Part shown: one piece after another, positions 35,056 to 46,424 of the stretch
Position numbering within the stretch: position 1 is the first letter of the stretch
Layout: each line of letters opens with the position of its first letter
DNA from: Eutreptiella sp. 'Long Island Sound 2002'
Lineage: Eukaryota; Euglenozoa; Euglenophyceae; Eutreptiales; Eutreptiaceae
Assembly: GCA_964036045.1 (NCBI GenBank)
Contig: OZ038378.1
Coordinates: 147,034,634-147,098,633, forward strand
Direction of reading: 5' to 3'
DNA length: 64,000 bases
Notes under the pieces: generated by a model
What the model saw: only the letters and a program-made list of their open reading frames with translations
The model's database searches: none
What the model was told of the DNA's origin: nothing
Made by a program: the position numbers and the translations under genes

Positions 35056-35888
35056 TCGAGGGTTGGGCTAAATTCGCCGTGGAAGGGGGGCTGCACACAT
35101 GGGGCCTGGACACGGGAGGAAGGGAGAGGGGGCCGCGCGCACGTCACCGCCTTCGGGCGGCGTGGTGCTGCCGCCCTCCTTCTCCAGGAGGTACCCCGCG
35201 TCGATTCGCGCGCGGACGGGGGACGGGGGCCGTCCGTAGACCGGACTGGGGGGCGGACGACACCCTCCCACCCCTGCACACCCCACACACGGCGGAGCCA
35301 GGCAGGAGCACCTCAGGCATCGCTGCGGACACCGCCCGTTGTTATAACCCGTTCACATCATTTCCCATCCAAGTCACCTGCACCCTACGCTGGCCCTGGG
35401 GCAGGCGGCGTCACGGGGGGGGCGACTACAACCGGTCCTGATGCGACCCACCCCCCCAACTATCTTTCAACACTTGGGGGGGGGGGGGGGGGGGGGGCAG
35501 TTTGGGGGATCAATGGTCGGTTCCGATAGACTGAATGTCCCCGCCATAGACAATTCCAGCCATTAGTCCAGCAGTACTGCGAAGTCCAATCAATGCACGT
35601 GTCCCCTTCTTGGTAGGGGTGCTCCACTATGTAAAGTACAGTGAGGCGTTTTTTGCGGTTAGCTCTGCGGGTCACTTGAGTGCTTGTCATTTCTGCCGAT
35701 TCTAAAGAACAACCAGGATCAATAAAATAGCAGTCATCCATAAGGTGTGGACTGCATTCATTGTACTACTTGCAAACTGACTGGGCTGCATAGCATGGCA
35801 CTCATTCGGCCTGTCCCCTTCAGTTGCTGTTTAGTTTCAAACAGAGCAGGGGGAAACATACAATAGGAGGTGAGGAGGGTGTGAGGGG

Positions 35889-36005
35889 GGGCAGTTGGGG
35901 GGGGGGGGGGGGGGTCCAGCCGGGGGTCGGGGGGGGGTGTTCCTCCGGGGGGGGGGGGGGGGGTCGCATACAACGATGCGGCCCGGCCGCCCCCCCCCCC
36001 CCGTG
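35889..36005. repeat. G-run repeat with GTCGCATACAA core, second copy
   Basis: Three G runs of 9-18, then GTCGCATACAACGATGCGG, CCCGGCCGCCC and a C run. Similar to 15537-15615. Strong G-quadruplex potential on the plus strand. Confidence 0.5.
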
Positions 36006-36499
36006 GGCGGCGTTCTTTCGCAAGGCCGGAATCAGGGAGGAGGACGGTGGGACGGATGGTGCGGACATTCTGCGGTTGTGGCACGTCTCTGACCCGCCTC
36101 CCTGAGGCCAGGGCATCCACTGCGTTCCATGCGGAAGTCGTCCGATCGGTGCTTCGGGGGCAAACCCTCTGTTTTTTGGCACAACACGTGGGCCCCAGTC
36201 GCCGTGCCAGTGCAACAGCAAAGAACGCGTGGTGCACGGCACTCCCCCCCCCCCCAGCCCCACAACAGAGAAGCCTCGGCCCAAACCATCGAAGGAACCG
36301 CTTCGGTAGGGCAGCATTCAACCGAAGCGCCTGCACAAGGCTGTGCATGCCCACGCCGCTGGTACACAAATGGAAAGCCATTGGCACAGATTAGCAACGC
36401 GTGCGCAGTCCGCCGCCCCCACTGGGGGACCGTCCTTTGGATGCCGCTGCACCCAAAGCGGTCCCCGGAGGTCGCGGTGCACCACCGTAAACGAGCCCT

Positions 36500-36622
36500 T
36501 TTTTTCGATCAAGTGCCGCGTTGTGATACATCATAGCCAAATGGCGCAAAGTGTTGTTGCCCATATGCAAACGGTCCTTTGTCTGGATGTGACCCATCAA
36601 ACTGAACGTTCGCTCAACATGG
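36500..36622 (-). pseudogene. hAT transposase C-terminal (dimerisation) remnant
   Basis: The minus-strand frame contains VERTFSLMGHIQTKDRLHMG followed by NNTLRHLAMMYHN, matching the hAT dimerisation signature (ERxFS, then RxxM, then TLxxL). The flanking parts of the frame (36391-36499 and 36623-36831) do not look like hAT, and no catalytic region was found, so this is a short relic of a transposase or of a domesticated hAT-like gene. Confidence 0.55.
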
Positions 36623-37923
36623 CCAAGCAAACTGGGGAGACATGGGGCAGGCAGAATGTCTCCCGTGCAACCAGAGCAGGAGCAGGCAGACAGACACATG
36701 AACTCAAAAAATTGGATGCTGCGGCATTCTGTGGCATGCTTCAACAGCCCCATGTGCAGCTCCAAAAAAACGGGTACTGCGGCTGCACATGCAACCCCCG
36801 AAGGGTGCAGGATCGGCAGAGATACGGACACGCAATGGGTGCCGGTGCCGCCCGCGCACCGCGCACACCGCGTCCTTCGAGCGTCCCGGGGTGTACGCCA
36901 TGCGGCAGGGCATGGCCCAGGGGCTTGAGGCGGGGTGACGTGATGACGTGCGGCGCAGCGTGCGCATCAGGGCTCGGCATGGGATGCAGGAGCACGCGCA
37001 TGCCGTGGTGCCCTGTGCGCCCCGCGTGCACCGCGCGGGCGGCACCCTCCGTTTCTGTCCGTTTGGAGGTGCCCGCTTGTGAGGGGGCCGTTCAATGGGC
37101 TACGGCACAAACTGCCAAACTACATCCGCGGAGACGGAGGGTGCCCAGGGGCCTCCCCATTGAAACTGGAGGGAGGGGGGTCTGCTTTGTGTTACCAAAC
37201 AGAGGACTGCGATGTTGAGAGGCAGAGAGGCACCGCATCGCAGCGCTGGAGCTGAGAAGGACAGGGGGATGGAGGCAGGAGGCAGGAGTGGGGGAGTGGA
37301 ATGAACGTGCCGACACAACAAGGGAATCGGCAAACGACCGTGCAAACGTGGGAAGGGGGCCGTGCAAGTTGCAGGAGGGATGACCCGCGGGGCGGGCCCT
37401 CAAACGGGGTGTTGAACATCGTGGGGGCTGTGGGACATGCAGGCGCGCCTGACTTCGACTGCAAGGCGCCGGGTTTGAGGGCACTGGCCGAGGGGTTCGG
37501 TGCATGCCACATCACGCGCATGCTCCACGCTGCAGTGGGGCATGGACGGACCGCCCCGCATCGACCGGGCGGAGGACATCGGCCCCACACGACGCACTCA
37601 GACGCCGGGCGAGGGGCAGCTGAAGTCCTGCGAGGACCGCGGCTGCGGGGGTGCGCGCGGTGCGCTCGGGCAGGGGGGGGCACAGCAGACACGACGACCG
37701 TGCGACTGCGGGATCCAATTATCACTCAGACCCGGGGAAGTCGAAGGATCAAAGTGGCACGCCCGGACGAAGGTGCCGCCATCCGCCAAAGACGTGCCAC
37801 TCCCCCCCCCCCCCTCCCGGCGCGCACACGGCGCACACCGCGCAGGCGCTCCCCCCCGTAGACCGGCCCACCCCCTGACTATCCTTTGCCACGAGCATCC
37901 AGGACTTGGACAGCCCCCCCCTT
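36623..37923. other. No gene recognised
   Basis: GC-rich DNA with long but mutually shadowing frames on both strands, high in Arg, Ala, Pro and Cys. A 13-base C run lies at 37802-37814. It includes the 3' flank of the leftward gene that ends at 37924; no clear polyadenylation signal is visible. Confidence 0.45.
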
Positions 37924-39642
37924 TTACACATCGACTGCCCCCGGCACGGACTCCGACGTGCAACTGTCAGCGCTGGTCAAGCCTTCAGACCCAGACTCAC
38001 TGCCATCCTCCGTGGCACACCCGGAATCGTTGGCGCTGGGGCGCCGGAGCTCGGGCCTAACGCAGACCGGGATGCCCAGCTCAGCGCACGCGGCCGTCAG
38101 GGACCCCCCCAAGTCCTGCGCGGCCTCACAGCCCTGAGACTTGGTCGTGCACGCAAACAAGTCCCTCACGAACGCCCTCCGCGCCCGCGCCAGCAGCGGG
38201 GCATGCCCCGCATGCAGCATGAGGAGGCTGGGCAGGCCCTTGCACTGGGGCGGATGCACCACTGCACTGGGGCGGGGCTGTACCACCAGGACGCCCTCCT
38301 CGGACACTTCATCGAACACCCGGACGTAACCGTCAGGAACACCGAAGGCCGCGTCCACGACGCACACGCGGTCCCAGTCATGACCGGCCCCGTGCGTTCG
38401 GAAGACGTGCTCCTCGATCCGCGTCTTCATCAGCTGCGCCGCCGGGGGCTTCAGCCCGGGCACGCGCGTCGGGAGGGAGAGGCAGAGGAGATCGGCCTCG
38501 TTGACGGCGGCGAAGTCCGAGAAGCGGCACGCGGTGCCGCGGCCATCCTCCTCCGACGGGCAGCAGGACGGCCCCAGGGCGACGACCACGACCACGCGGC
38601 GGGACACGGGCTTGTGCCGGAGGGTGGCAACGAACGGCGGCAGCCCCGCACAAAACTGCATCAGCCTCGCGACAGACTCGAGGGCCCTCTGCTGCGTGGC
38701 CTGCGCGGCTTCGAGCTCCCGCTGCTGCTGCGCCTGCAACTTGGCCAGCTGCCGTGCCAGGGCCGTGGTCTCGTGCACCAGTCGGCGGTTCACCTTCTGC
38801 AGCTGGTCCACGCGCACCTTCATCTCCTGATTGAGCGCGTTCTTCTGTTTGGCCGCGGACTTTTGAACCGTCCGCAGCCTCGACCGCTCCTCCGAAGATT
38901 CCTTGTCCAAGTGGGCCAGGAATGCCGCACCCTCCTCCCGGGCCACGGCGGCGGGGCTGTGGCCGGCCCCCGACCTGCCCAAGTAATTCCGGCACTGGAC
39001 GGCCGTAGCGAACAGCAGCTTCTTGTCGTGGCAGGCGATTTGGCCATCTCCCAGTCTCTCCCACCCGGTCTTAGGCACCGCGCTGTGCCCGAACAAGGCC
39101 AAATACCTCTTGTGTTGTCTCTGGAGTTGCGTCTCAAAATCCTTCGCGCGCTGCAGTTGTGCGGCCGATGAATCGAGGCTGGCGTGGCGGATCACATTTG
39201 CCGGACCCGGCGGTTGCATCGTGCTCGTATCACGTGCGATGGACGTGAAGAGGTCGGACGGTCGACGGGGGCAACGATCTCCATAATACTGTCCCGTGGC
39301 ATTACCAGTTCCCCCGGCTGAGTCAGCATCGTCTTCGATGTAGCTGAATGCAACAGCACCCGGGAAACTATACGGTCGATGCGTCATGAGGGTGTTGTAC
39401 GACATTGGCGCACCATTGAGATACTTGCAGTCATCTGTTGGGGCTTCGTTCATGTGGTCAGCCTGTGTTTTTGAAGCACTAGCCGTATCAGTGCAGTCGT
39501 TTTGAGCCGTAGAAGAGGTGGACAACGGGGAGCTTGCTGCTGGAGGGCAAAGTGTTGGTGGGGAGTCGGCCAACGCATCGGCTTCAGTAGAGCAGGGACG
39601 CGGGTTGGGTCCAGCATGAGAAGGACTGGTCAACGGAACCAT
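37924..39642 (-). CDS. Unrecognised 572-residue coiled-coil protein, apparently intronless
   Basis: Function not recognised, but a convincing gene: one 1.7-kb frame, ATG at 39642 and TAA at 37924, with balanced composition and GC-rich third positions. Residues 1-150 are Ser/Thr/Pro-rich and probably disordered. Residues about 160-225 contain FETQLQRQHKRYLALFG. A long coiled coil follows at about 240-335 (KQKNALNQEMKVRVDQLQKV, then RQLAKLQAQQQRELEAAQAT). Residues about 350-530 look globular, with strand VVVVVALGPSCC and helix AQLMKTRIEEHVFRTHGAG. The end is acidic and Ser-rich. No signal peptide or membrane segment is visible. No mobile-element ends flank it, so a host structural or scaffold protein is the simplest reading. 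Confidence 0.6.
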   Translation of the reverse strand: MVPLTSPSHAGPNPRPCSTEADALADSPPTLCPPAASSPLSTSSTAQNDCTDTASASKTQADHMNEAPTDDCKYLNGAPMSYNTLMTHRPYSFPGAVAFSYIEDDADSAGGTGNATGQYYGDRCPRRPSDLFTSIARDTSTMQPPGPANVIRHASLDSSAAQLQRAKDFETQLQRQHKRYLALFGHSAVPKTGWERLGDGQIACHDKKLLFATAVQCRNYLGRSGAGHSPAAVAREEGAAFLAHLDKESSEERSRLRTVQKSAAKQKNALNQEMKVRVDQLQKVNRRLVHETTALARQLAKLQAQQQRELEAAQATQQRALESVARLMQFCAGLPPFVATLRHKPVSRRVVVVVALGPSCCPSEEDGRGTACRFSDFAAVNEADLLCLSLPTRVPGLKPPAAQLMKTRIEEHVFRTHGAGHDWDRVCVVDAAFGVPDGYVRVFDEVSEEGVLVVQPRPSAVVHPPQCKGLPSLLMLHAGHAPLLARARRAFVRDLFACTTKSQGCEAAQDLGGSLTAACAELGIPVCVRPELRRPSANDSGCATEDGSESGSEGLTSADSCTSESVPGAVDV

Positions 39643-39719
39643 CGTGTTGCGAAAAAAGGGGATGGGAAGTTACAGGCCCTAGAAACAAGCGAACATGTAA
39701 ACATTACGCGTGCAGAGTA

Positions 39720-39903
39720 TGACTCCGCATATTGTGTGACTTGTTTTTTTTTTTTGACTCAGATACACAAGTTCGTCGTAAGTGCTCGGCCAGACGGACC
39801 GGATCAGTAATGACAGTGTAAGTACAACATATCTTGTCCCATGCGATACCTGAGTCGCATACCACCAGTGGTGGGAGTGTGACTCCGCATATTGTGTGAC
39901 TTG
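39720..39903 (+). repeat. 24-bp direct repeats 160 bp apart
   Basis: An identical 24-bp string (starting TGACTCCGCATATTGTGTGA) occurs at 39720-39743 and 39880-39903, about 80 bp upstream of the start of the leftward coiled-coil gene. The first copy is followed by a T12 run. They could be upstream elements of that gene or the trace of a duplication. Confidence 0.8.
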
Positions 39904-42100
39904 CACATCTATCTTCCTTGTTATAAATGGTGCGAGGGTCGTGTCCGCAAGATCCTGTGAGGAGGACCCTACGAACCATTTTAAATCGTGAATCCTGCCA
40001 AACACTGTTCAACGTGGCAAAATTGTTTGGCCGGTGGGTACACACTCCATTGTTTATCCTGGTGTGCTAATGCCTTGCAGACTCTGAAGAGAAACTGGGA
40101 AATCAGACTTTAGGCATCACTCTACACGGTGGTCAACCCACAGCAACGTGTTGGTAAGCTCGCACCATCCCAAGGGTTTGCACCATCCCCGGCATTCACG
40201 GTATGGTGCGGGCAGTAGCTGCCAGGCCCCAAGGCGGTCTCCTCAAACCACAAGGTTCAACCCCTGCCTCCGTTCACACAGCTAGAACCATCTGCTCCGA
40301 TTGCAATGCCCTCCTGTGGGCAAATAAGGGACTGGCTTGCCCTGAGGGCCCAAGAATTCAACCCTCGGGCAAGGGTGGGCAGCGACGTGTTTCAAATTGG
40401 CGCACACCCGGACTAGCGACCACACGCACGCACACGCAGCTTTTTTATGATAGTGTCCCACCAGCCAGCGGGTCCAAAATTATGCTCAATGCCGTAGCGC
40501 CTGCCAAAAAATCATGAACAACATTTGAGCAGTGGGTGACACGATCCACTGTGATGGTGCCCTGGAATGGTGATTTGCATAGGCGGGGGGCTTGCTGCGC
40601 ACCATGCAAAAATTGGACCATTTTCCATTCCCAAGCGGAAGGAAGCCAAAATGACGTGAATTCAGGCTTCGCACTATGACGCTTCATTCCTTATTTTTTT
40701 TTCAATGACAATGGGTTGCCGCTGTCAAGATATGTTCCTTGGGGAGTATTGGGTGTCATTTGCCTGGTAAAGTGAACAGTGTTGCTGACGCTTCAGGTAG
40801 ATGGCCATGTGCTGCCTCCGAGAACTATCAATCCACTCACATTCATGGTAGCAAGCTGGAAAAAAATATCATAATTGAGTGGGATCGTGACGAGAAGAAG
40901 TTGATTAAATGCCACTGCCTGCAATGTTTTGTCCGTGAAGGCACCTTGCCTTGCTATGACATAACTGTTGTCCCTGATTCTGAGTGTATCCACATTGAAG
41001 TTGCTTTAGTCAGAGTTGACAGTGTGAAATGCCACCGGCGGCACACTCTGGGGTCTAAATTTTACAAAAAAGAAATTCCAGTGCACAAATATAAATGTAT
41101 ACACCTGTACCCATCGCACAATGACATGCATGGGAGTCCCTGCCCATGCAAGAGCCACAGATCTCGTACGGCATCATGCTGCCACCCAACGGCGTGGTAA
41201 CCCGTACTTTAGAATAATTGTCGCATAGGGAGTACAACACGACTCCAATTGGGGGAAAGTCCGGGCGGGAGGACTATGATGGTACCCGCACCTCCACACC
41301 GCACCCCATGCCCCCATTGGGGTCATGACACAGCACCCACTTCAGCATGCAGCTGCGAGGCCTGATTTGCGAACACTAAGTGCCTTACTGGCTCGTAAGA
41401 GCAAGAGGGCAACGACATCATCCGAATCAAATCTCGCCTATGTGGCCCTCTATGCAAGGAAAGCAAGCATACCCCACACCCACTGTATCAAGTTTCTACC
41501 CTACCAACCCCCCCTCCCCCCCACACACAACCATCGGATTGGGTGGACACTGGGCCGAAGCAGGAACCGCACACAGGGTTGTCAACAAACAGACGAGCAC
41601 CAACGCCAAGTCCGAGTGTGAATCTCTTCGTCAGTTGGTCATCGAACAAGACAAAGCATGTTCAACGCCAATAGACGCCTTTTTGCAGGGGCAGGAGCAC
41701 AAATTGGATCCTCAACCAACAAAGGGAAACGGCCCGGTGCTCCCCTGTGGCAGAACCGGCAAGACTGATGACGACGTCATGTGTGTTGTACGACCCAGTG
41801 GCAGGATGCAGACCAGGGCTTGTATGCACCATGCGACATATACGTGTGATCTCATCGGCCCACACCTCCACAGGTGATGGATCAGTTCTGCCGTGGCCCC
41901 CTGTCCCGTAGGGTGGGGTAGAGTGGGGCGGGGGGGGGGGGCTGTGGCAGGGGATTGGGCCAGTGGCATGTACTCTCCCGAGGGTCCCGGAGGCTGCAGT
42001 GACCCTCCCCAGCCTGCCACTGTCTGTCCACACATGAGCCTGGACACGCGCCCAGCGGGTTGCCTCTCCTGTGCCACCCCCCCACTCAAGCGCTTGATGG
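39904..42100. other. Mostly no gene; one weak plus-strand frame inside
   Basis: Apart from the frame at 40739-41200 I see no supported gene. G and C runs occur at 41504-41522 and 41928-41941. This is the 3' flank of the STELLO-like gene. Confidence 0.45.
40739..41200 (+). CDS. Weak unrecognised frame, possible exon
   Basis: An open plus-strand frame whose middle looks protein-like (IIIEWDRDEKKLIKCHCLQC, then SECIHIEVALVRVDS), with paired Cys that could bind zinc. It has no ATG start nearby and the last third (Cys/His/Ser-rich) looks like read-through. It may be an internal exon or an old fragment; function unknown. Confidence 0.25.
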   Translation: MGSIGCHLPGKVNSVADASGRWPCAASENYQSTHIHGSKLEKNIIIEWDRDEKKLIKCHCLQCFVREGTLPCYDITVVPDSECIHIEVALVRVDSVKCHRRHTLGSKFYKKEIPVHKYKCIHLYPSHNDMHGSPCPCKSHRSRTASCCHPTAW

Positions 42101-45100
42101 CTACGAGAGCTTAATGGCCGGGAACTCGTAGCCCACCTGCTCCAGATCCTGCAGCCAGTCGCGCATCAAGAGCACGTCCTCCATCTCGAAGATGCCGCGC
42201 TCGTACAGGTCAACGGTGAGCTGCAGCAGGCGCTTGGGCAGGGTCTGCTCCTGCGACTTCCACTCCCGCAGGTAGAGGACCAGTCCCGAGGCCTGAACCC
42301 AATGGACGGGGCATGCGGCACTAAACCGGGCACCACAACACAGCGCTCAAAAGGGGGTCGTCCAGCAACCAAACGGGCACGTCCAGCCACGGGCCGCTGC
42401 AGGGCAAAGACAAGCTTCCCCACCTCCCGGGGGAGGGGGGGGGCGACCCCTCGGTTCTGGACGCCAACTACCCCCCCAACTAACTGTTGGCCGAAGGCCC
42501 CTTGTGGGGGGGGGGGGGGGGGTAGTTGGCGTCCTAGGACCCGCGGAGTCGCCCCCTTCCCGGGTTCCCCACCTCCCGGGCCTGGACTGCGACAAAGAGC
42601 CGACAATCGCCGTTTGGTTTACCGCTGGGGGAATGTTTGCCCGGCGCACGCCCCGGGGCGCTACCTTTGTATCAAGCATCTTGTCTCTAGCCCCAAGTTC
42701 ATCCTCCCCCAGTCAAGTCCCCCAAGTAGACCGCACTAGACCGCAAACCTCCCCTGCAAGGCACCTTGTATACGCCGAAATATGAGAATTCCACAACACA
42801 AAATGTCACTCCCACCACTTCCAACCACCACCCCTGCCAGCGTCATGAACTGGGTGCAAAGGATGGGCCAAAGGTGCTCCAAATTGTTTGGTGAGGGGGG
42901 GGGGGGGGGCAAAACAGGCACGGGTGGGGAATGGTCAAAAGAAGATGCCCGGCGCGCTAATACTCCCCCACTAGCCAGCGTGCATTGATTGCCAGTCGCT
43001 GCCGGTTCACCCGTTAGTGGACCGCCGTCTGCCAACCAACGAGCACCTCGAAATGAGAACCAAAGAAAAACGGAACCAAAAAGTCGTCGTGCGCGTCAGC
43101 ACCAACAGAGGGCACCTTCACGCCATTAGTACGCCGCAGCAGGGGGATGAGCAGCACCTTGCGGTAGAGGTCGTACTCGCTGTCGAAGTCTGCCAAGTAG
43201 TTGTGGGCGTTGCGGTACTGGATGACCCAGGGCCGGCGGAACACGATGCGGCCCCCGATGTCCCACAGGATGCGCTGCGTGATGTAGCTCCTCCAGATGT
43301 CCGACACGCGGCCGTGGATGGTGACGGGCAGCAGCATGCCCCAGAACGCCTTGGCGAAGTGGAGCGTCGCCTGCGCGTTATAGGGACACATGGTGCCGAC
43401 GGGCAGCCCCACCGGGTCCCCCTCGGAGAAGGTCACCGGCAGGGGCCGCGTCAGTCGGTAAATGGCATCGTAGTCAGGGTCGTGGTTCGCGAGCGACTGA
43501 TGGACGTAAAAGTTGTCTTTGTCGGGGAGGTCTTTGAGAACGTTGGGGTCGAACGTGGTCTTGTTGACGATCTGGTCCAGCGGGAAGCCGCGCGGCCAGC
43601 CCCCCGGGTTGCCGAACGTGGGGTACGGGTTGTACACCTCCAGACCCCCCGGGGGCGCGCGGACGGTGCCTGCCATCTTCAACGGGATGGACGCCTGTGG
43701 CACATGCACGAGGGCAGCCTCCCATCAGTGCACCGGCACAACACGACGGCCACTTTCCTGTGCATGGCGTCCGGAAAGGACATCCGTCGTTCTGTGGCAC
43801 TGCAGGCGCACGACGCGTGCTGTTACCCGCATCCCCCGAATCTTCACGTGTCGCAAACGTCCCCATTCTTCTTTGTGCCCCCCCCCCCCCCCAACCGGGT
43901 CCCTTCTACAGTCCCGCATACTTCTCCACGTTCAACATGAACACCAGTAGTATCAAGGGGAGGCGGCACGGGGTCCCATGAGGTTAGGGTAGTTGGGCCG
44001 TGCGGCATCGGCTGCTCTGGAGCAGCCTCCTTCTTTGCCGGTGGTGGCCTCCGGCGGACGCTAGGGCAATCACCCCATGAGGGACCCGTGACACGGACGA
44101 GCGCGGGGAGAGGCACACGTACAAACATGGACATGGTGAACCCTTAGGCCAAGGAGCAGGGGTACATGTACAACACCACATTTACACAGTGTAGGACACA
44201 CAGGCAGTAATGCACGGTGCAGTACAAAACAGGACTATGTAGTGCCCCCAGCGAGGTGTGGCATAGTGTGGCAGGGTAGATGAGACCAGTGTAGGTCAGT
44301 GGACAACTGACTACGCACGCGAGACAGAAGTCGGTGGTTCCAATCCCGGCAGACATTTATTTGTCATCCAATTACTATCACGTCCCCCTTATCTGGTCAG
44401 TGTACCAGGGAATTCGGGCGCAATGTCTCCGGGGAATTTGGGCACAAAATTACCCAGGCGCCCAAATTCCCTGGCTGGCTGACCGGGCTCTGTCCAATCC
44501 CCCCCCCACCCCAGGGACGATGGCTCCACCCCACCCCACGCCCTGTCCAATCCCCCCCCCACCCCAGGGACGATGGCTCCACCCCACCCCACGCCCTGTC
44601 CAATCCCCCCCCCCCCAGGGACGATGGCTCCACCCCACCCCACGCTGGGGGGTTTGTGGCCAAGTGACGGTCCCAAGGGACGGATGGACACCACTGCAGA
44701 CCAAATCCATATCAGCCCCTGCCGTGCACAATGGGACGAGACTGACAGTGGCTACTTCAGCCTTGCCATCTCCGGGGCCCACATGTGGGCAAAGTGGCTG
44801 CATGACCCTTTGCCGGCTTAGAGATCCCCAGTGCTTAACGTCTTGGGGGTCCATGTGGGGGCAAACGGGCACCATAACCCCTGCCGTCTTGTGGGTCACC
44901 AGCGCCCAGCGCTCAGAAGTGGATACATGACCCCTGTCGTCTCGGGGACCCTCCAAAAGGGGGTGGTATCCAAAGTGGCTACGAACCCCGTGTCCTCTAG
45001 TGTCCCAATCGCAGGATGGCGTCAAAGCGGCTGCATAGCCCTCTCAAAAAAAGAAACGCCGGAGGCATTCATTGTTGGTTGATAGCGTACGTCGCGTGCA

Positions 45101-46424
45101 ACTGTTTTTGTTGGATGTAGGTCAGGTAATGTTTTGGGGGGTGTGGGCCGTGTACAAGAAAGACTGTCAGGCGCCTGCACTTTCCTTTTGGCTGTAGGCC
45201 GTGTGCAAGTGGTTTTGGATGCAGGTCGCATGACAAAAAAGTTCAATCTTTTTCTCCGCACGCAACTTGTGGCATAAAAATGCACAGGACCTGCACACGA
45301 AACAATCAACGTCACAAACCCCGCCTCCGTCCATCAGGGACAGTGTACGGCTTCGAGCGGCGGTCATGCACAGCTTCAGGGGCACCAGGGGCTTGTACAA
45401 GACGCTTCTGTACTGTTCACCGTGGGGGAGAAGGGCCGTGCACAACCGCCAGCACGGGCCCCTTTGCGGAACGGACATGGCGCACAGCAGTGCCTTGAGG
45501 TGACCCCCCCCGGGGGGGGGGGGGGCAAGGGGGAGGGGGGGGGACAAAGGGGGAGGGGGGGGGGGACAAAGGCGTCGCCCCGGGTCGATCTGCACTCTAC
45601 CTGCTCCAACGGATGCCGCTCGGCGAAACAAACATCTGTTTGGGGGTTGAGGGCACGGGCCATCCTTTTTGCGGCCACCACAAAGCCCGTGGGTGAACAT
45701 CAGTCATATGGCCAGAGGCTACCCGATATCCCCAACTCCGTGGTGCCCCCTGAGCCTTGCCCCCACGTCATCTCAATCGTCCCATGCTGCCCGACCCTCG
45801 GAGCCTCCCGTACTGGCCCCCCCCGATGTTGGAAGGACCCCTGCGAAGGGATGGTGTAGGGCTGAGCATGGGATGGGACTGGGGCATGGGAGGGACCGAC
45901 TCGTCATCTTCAATGATGAGCTCGTTGTCATCGTCGCAGTCGTAGATGACCTCGGCCCCATGCGCAACGGCGTACATGAAGCCGACGTTCTTGCGGCCGA
46001 AGTGGTTCCAAGGCAGCCGCTTCGCAATGCGGTACGGCAGCTCCAGCTGGTCCTCGACCCCGAGAATGACCGCGTTGGCGACCTCGAAGGGCAACGGCGT
46101 CTTCTTGTCGAGCACCACGACGATGCACCACGTCTTCAGGCGGGCGATTTGCTTCAGAGTCTTGGAGGGCTCCCAGATGGTGGTGGTCACCGCCCATTGC
46201 TTGCAGGTCTTCCCGGTGCTCTCCCACTTCCCAGACCCTCCGCTTTTCTTCAACTGCGCCTTCGGGAACTCCCGGACCTTGTTCATCTTGAACAGGGTGC
46301 CCGTCGTCCCACTGATGGTGCGCTGCACCTGCACCTTCACGGGGAGGCTCAGGTTGGAGAACCAGAACGAGGCGGCGAGCAGCCCGAGGATGCAGACGAT
46401 GAGTTGAGTGGGCGTGACTTCCAT
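42101..46424 (-). CDS. STELLO-like DUF288 glycosyltransferase, three exons
   Basis: Predicted 418-residue type II Golgi protein. Exon 1 46424-45897 (176 codons), exon 2 43694-43158 (179), exon 3 42292-42101 (63 codons plus TAG). Both introns are phase 0: the exon 1 donor reads TCG|GTCCCT (weak consensus), the next acceptor CACAG|GCG; the exon 2 donor AAG|GTGCTG, the last acceptor TTCAG|GCC. A signal anchor lies at residues about 6-24 (TQLIVCILGLLAASFWF). The DUF288 hallmarks follow: KTCKQWAVTTTIWEPSKTLK, WNHFGRKNVGFMYAV, the DxD-like DCDDDNEL (164-168), VYNPYPTFGNPGGWPRGFPL, GTMCPYNAQATLHF, HGRVSDIWRSYITQRILWDI and DLYERGIFEMEDVLLM. Plant STELLO proteins act in the Golgi on cellulose-synthase assembly; the role here is inferred only from family. 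The Met at 46424 is chosen because it precedes the anchor. A TGA follows the TAG after five codons. The introns are filled with repeats. Confidence 0.85.
42430..42565. repeat. Foldback hairpin with 19-bp perfect arms, in intron 2
   Basis: GGACGCCAACTACCCCCCC (42459-42477) pairs exactly with 42516-42534 across a 38-bp loop. Imperfect pairing (GGGGGCGAC, CGG blocks) extends the arms outward by about 30 bp on each side. It lies in intron 2 of the STELLO-like gene, next to an 18-base G run, and could form a strong RNA or DNA hairpin. Confidence 0.8.
42627..42969. mobile_element. Pack-type TIR element F, in intron 2
   Basis: 343 bp. The left end is GGGGGAATGTTTGCCCGGCG; the right end read inward is GGGGGAGTATTAGCGCGCCG. 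Flanks are GCT and ACT, so the expected 3-bp target duplication has one mismatch. Homologous along its left half to the element at 53901-54401 (both have GCGCTACCTTT and a later GAATTC-AACA-AAATGTCA block). No coding cargo was seen. Confidence 0.6.
44280..44360 (+). repeat. tRNA-like Pol III promoter boxes, likely SINE head
   Basis: TAGGTCAGTGG at 44292-44302 matches the A box except one base, and GGTTCCAATCCC at 44336-44347 is B-box-like with one extra base. Spacing is 33 bp. The cloverleaf is imperfect, so a tRNA-derived repeat is more likely than a functional tRNA. It lies in intron 1 of the STELLO-like gene, on the opposite strand. Confidence 0.4.
44491..44645. repeat. 53-bp minisatellite, three copies, in intron 1
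   Basis: Units start TGTCCAATCCCCCCCC at 44491, 44544 and 44597 and contain AGGGACGATGGCTCCACCCC. Copies are nearly identical except for C-run length, so the duplication is recent. Confidence 0.85.

Larger units (their letters stand above)
33798..36504. other. No gene recognised; several dispersed repeats
   Basis: Contains a direct repeat pair (34227-34302 and 34995-35055, sharing CCGAGTCTGAAGGACAGCGG), one copy of a repeat pair shared with 47 kb (34571-34715), a G run of about 20 at 35475-35497, and a G-run repeat at 35889-36005. Frames here are short and conflicting. Confidence 0.5.

Noticed and set aside
36343-37218. 291-codon plus-strand frame
   Set aside because: Its opposite strand carries the hAT-like motif and its own composition (Arg, Cys, Pro-rich) is that of a GC-rich shadow frame.
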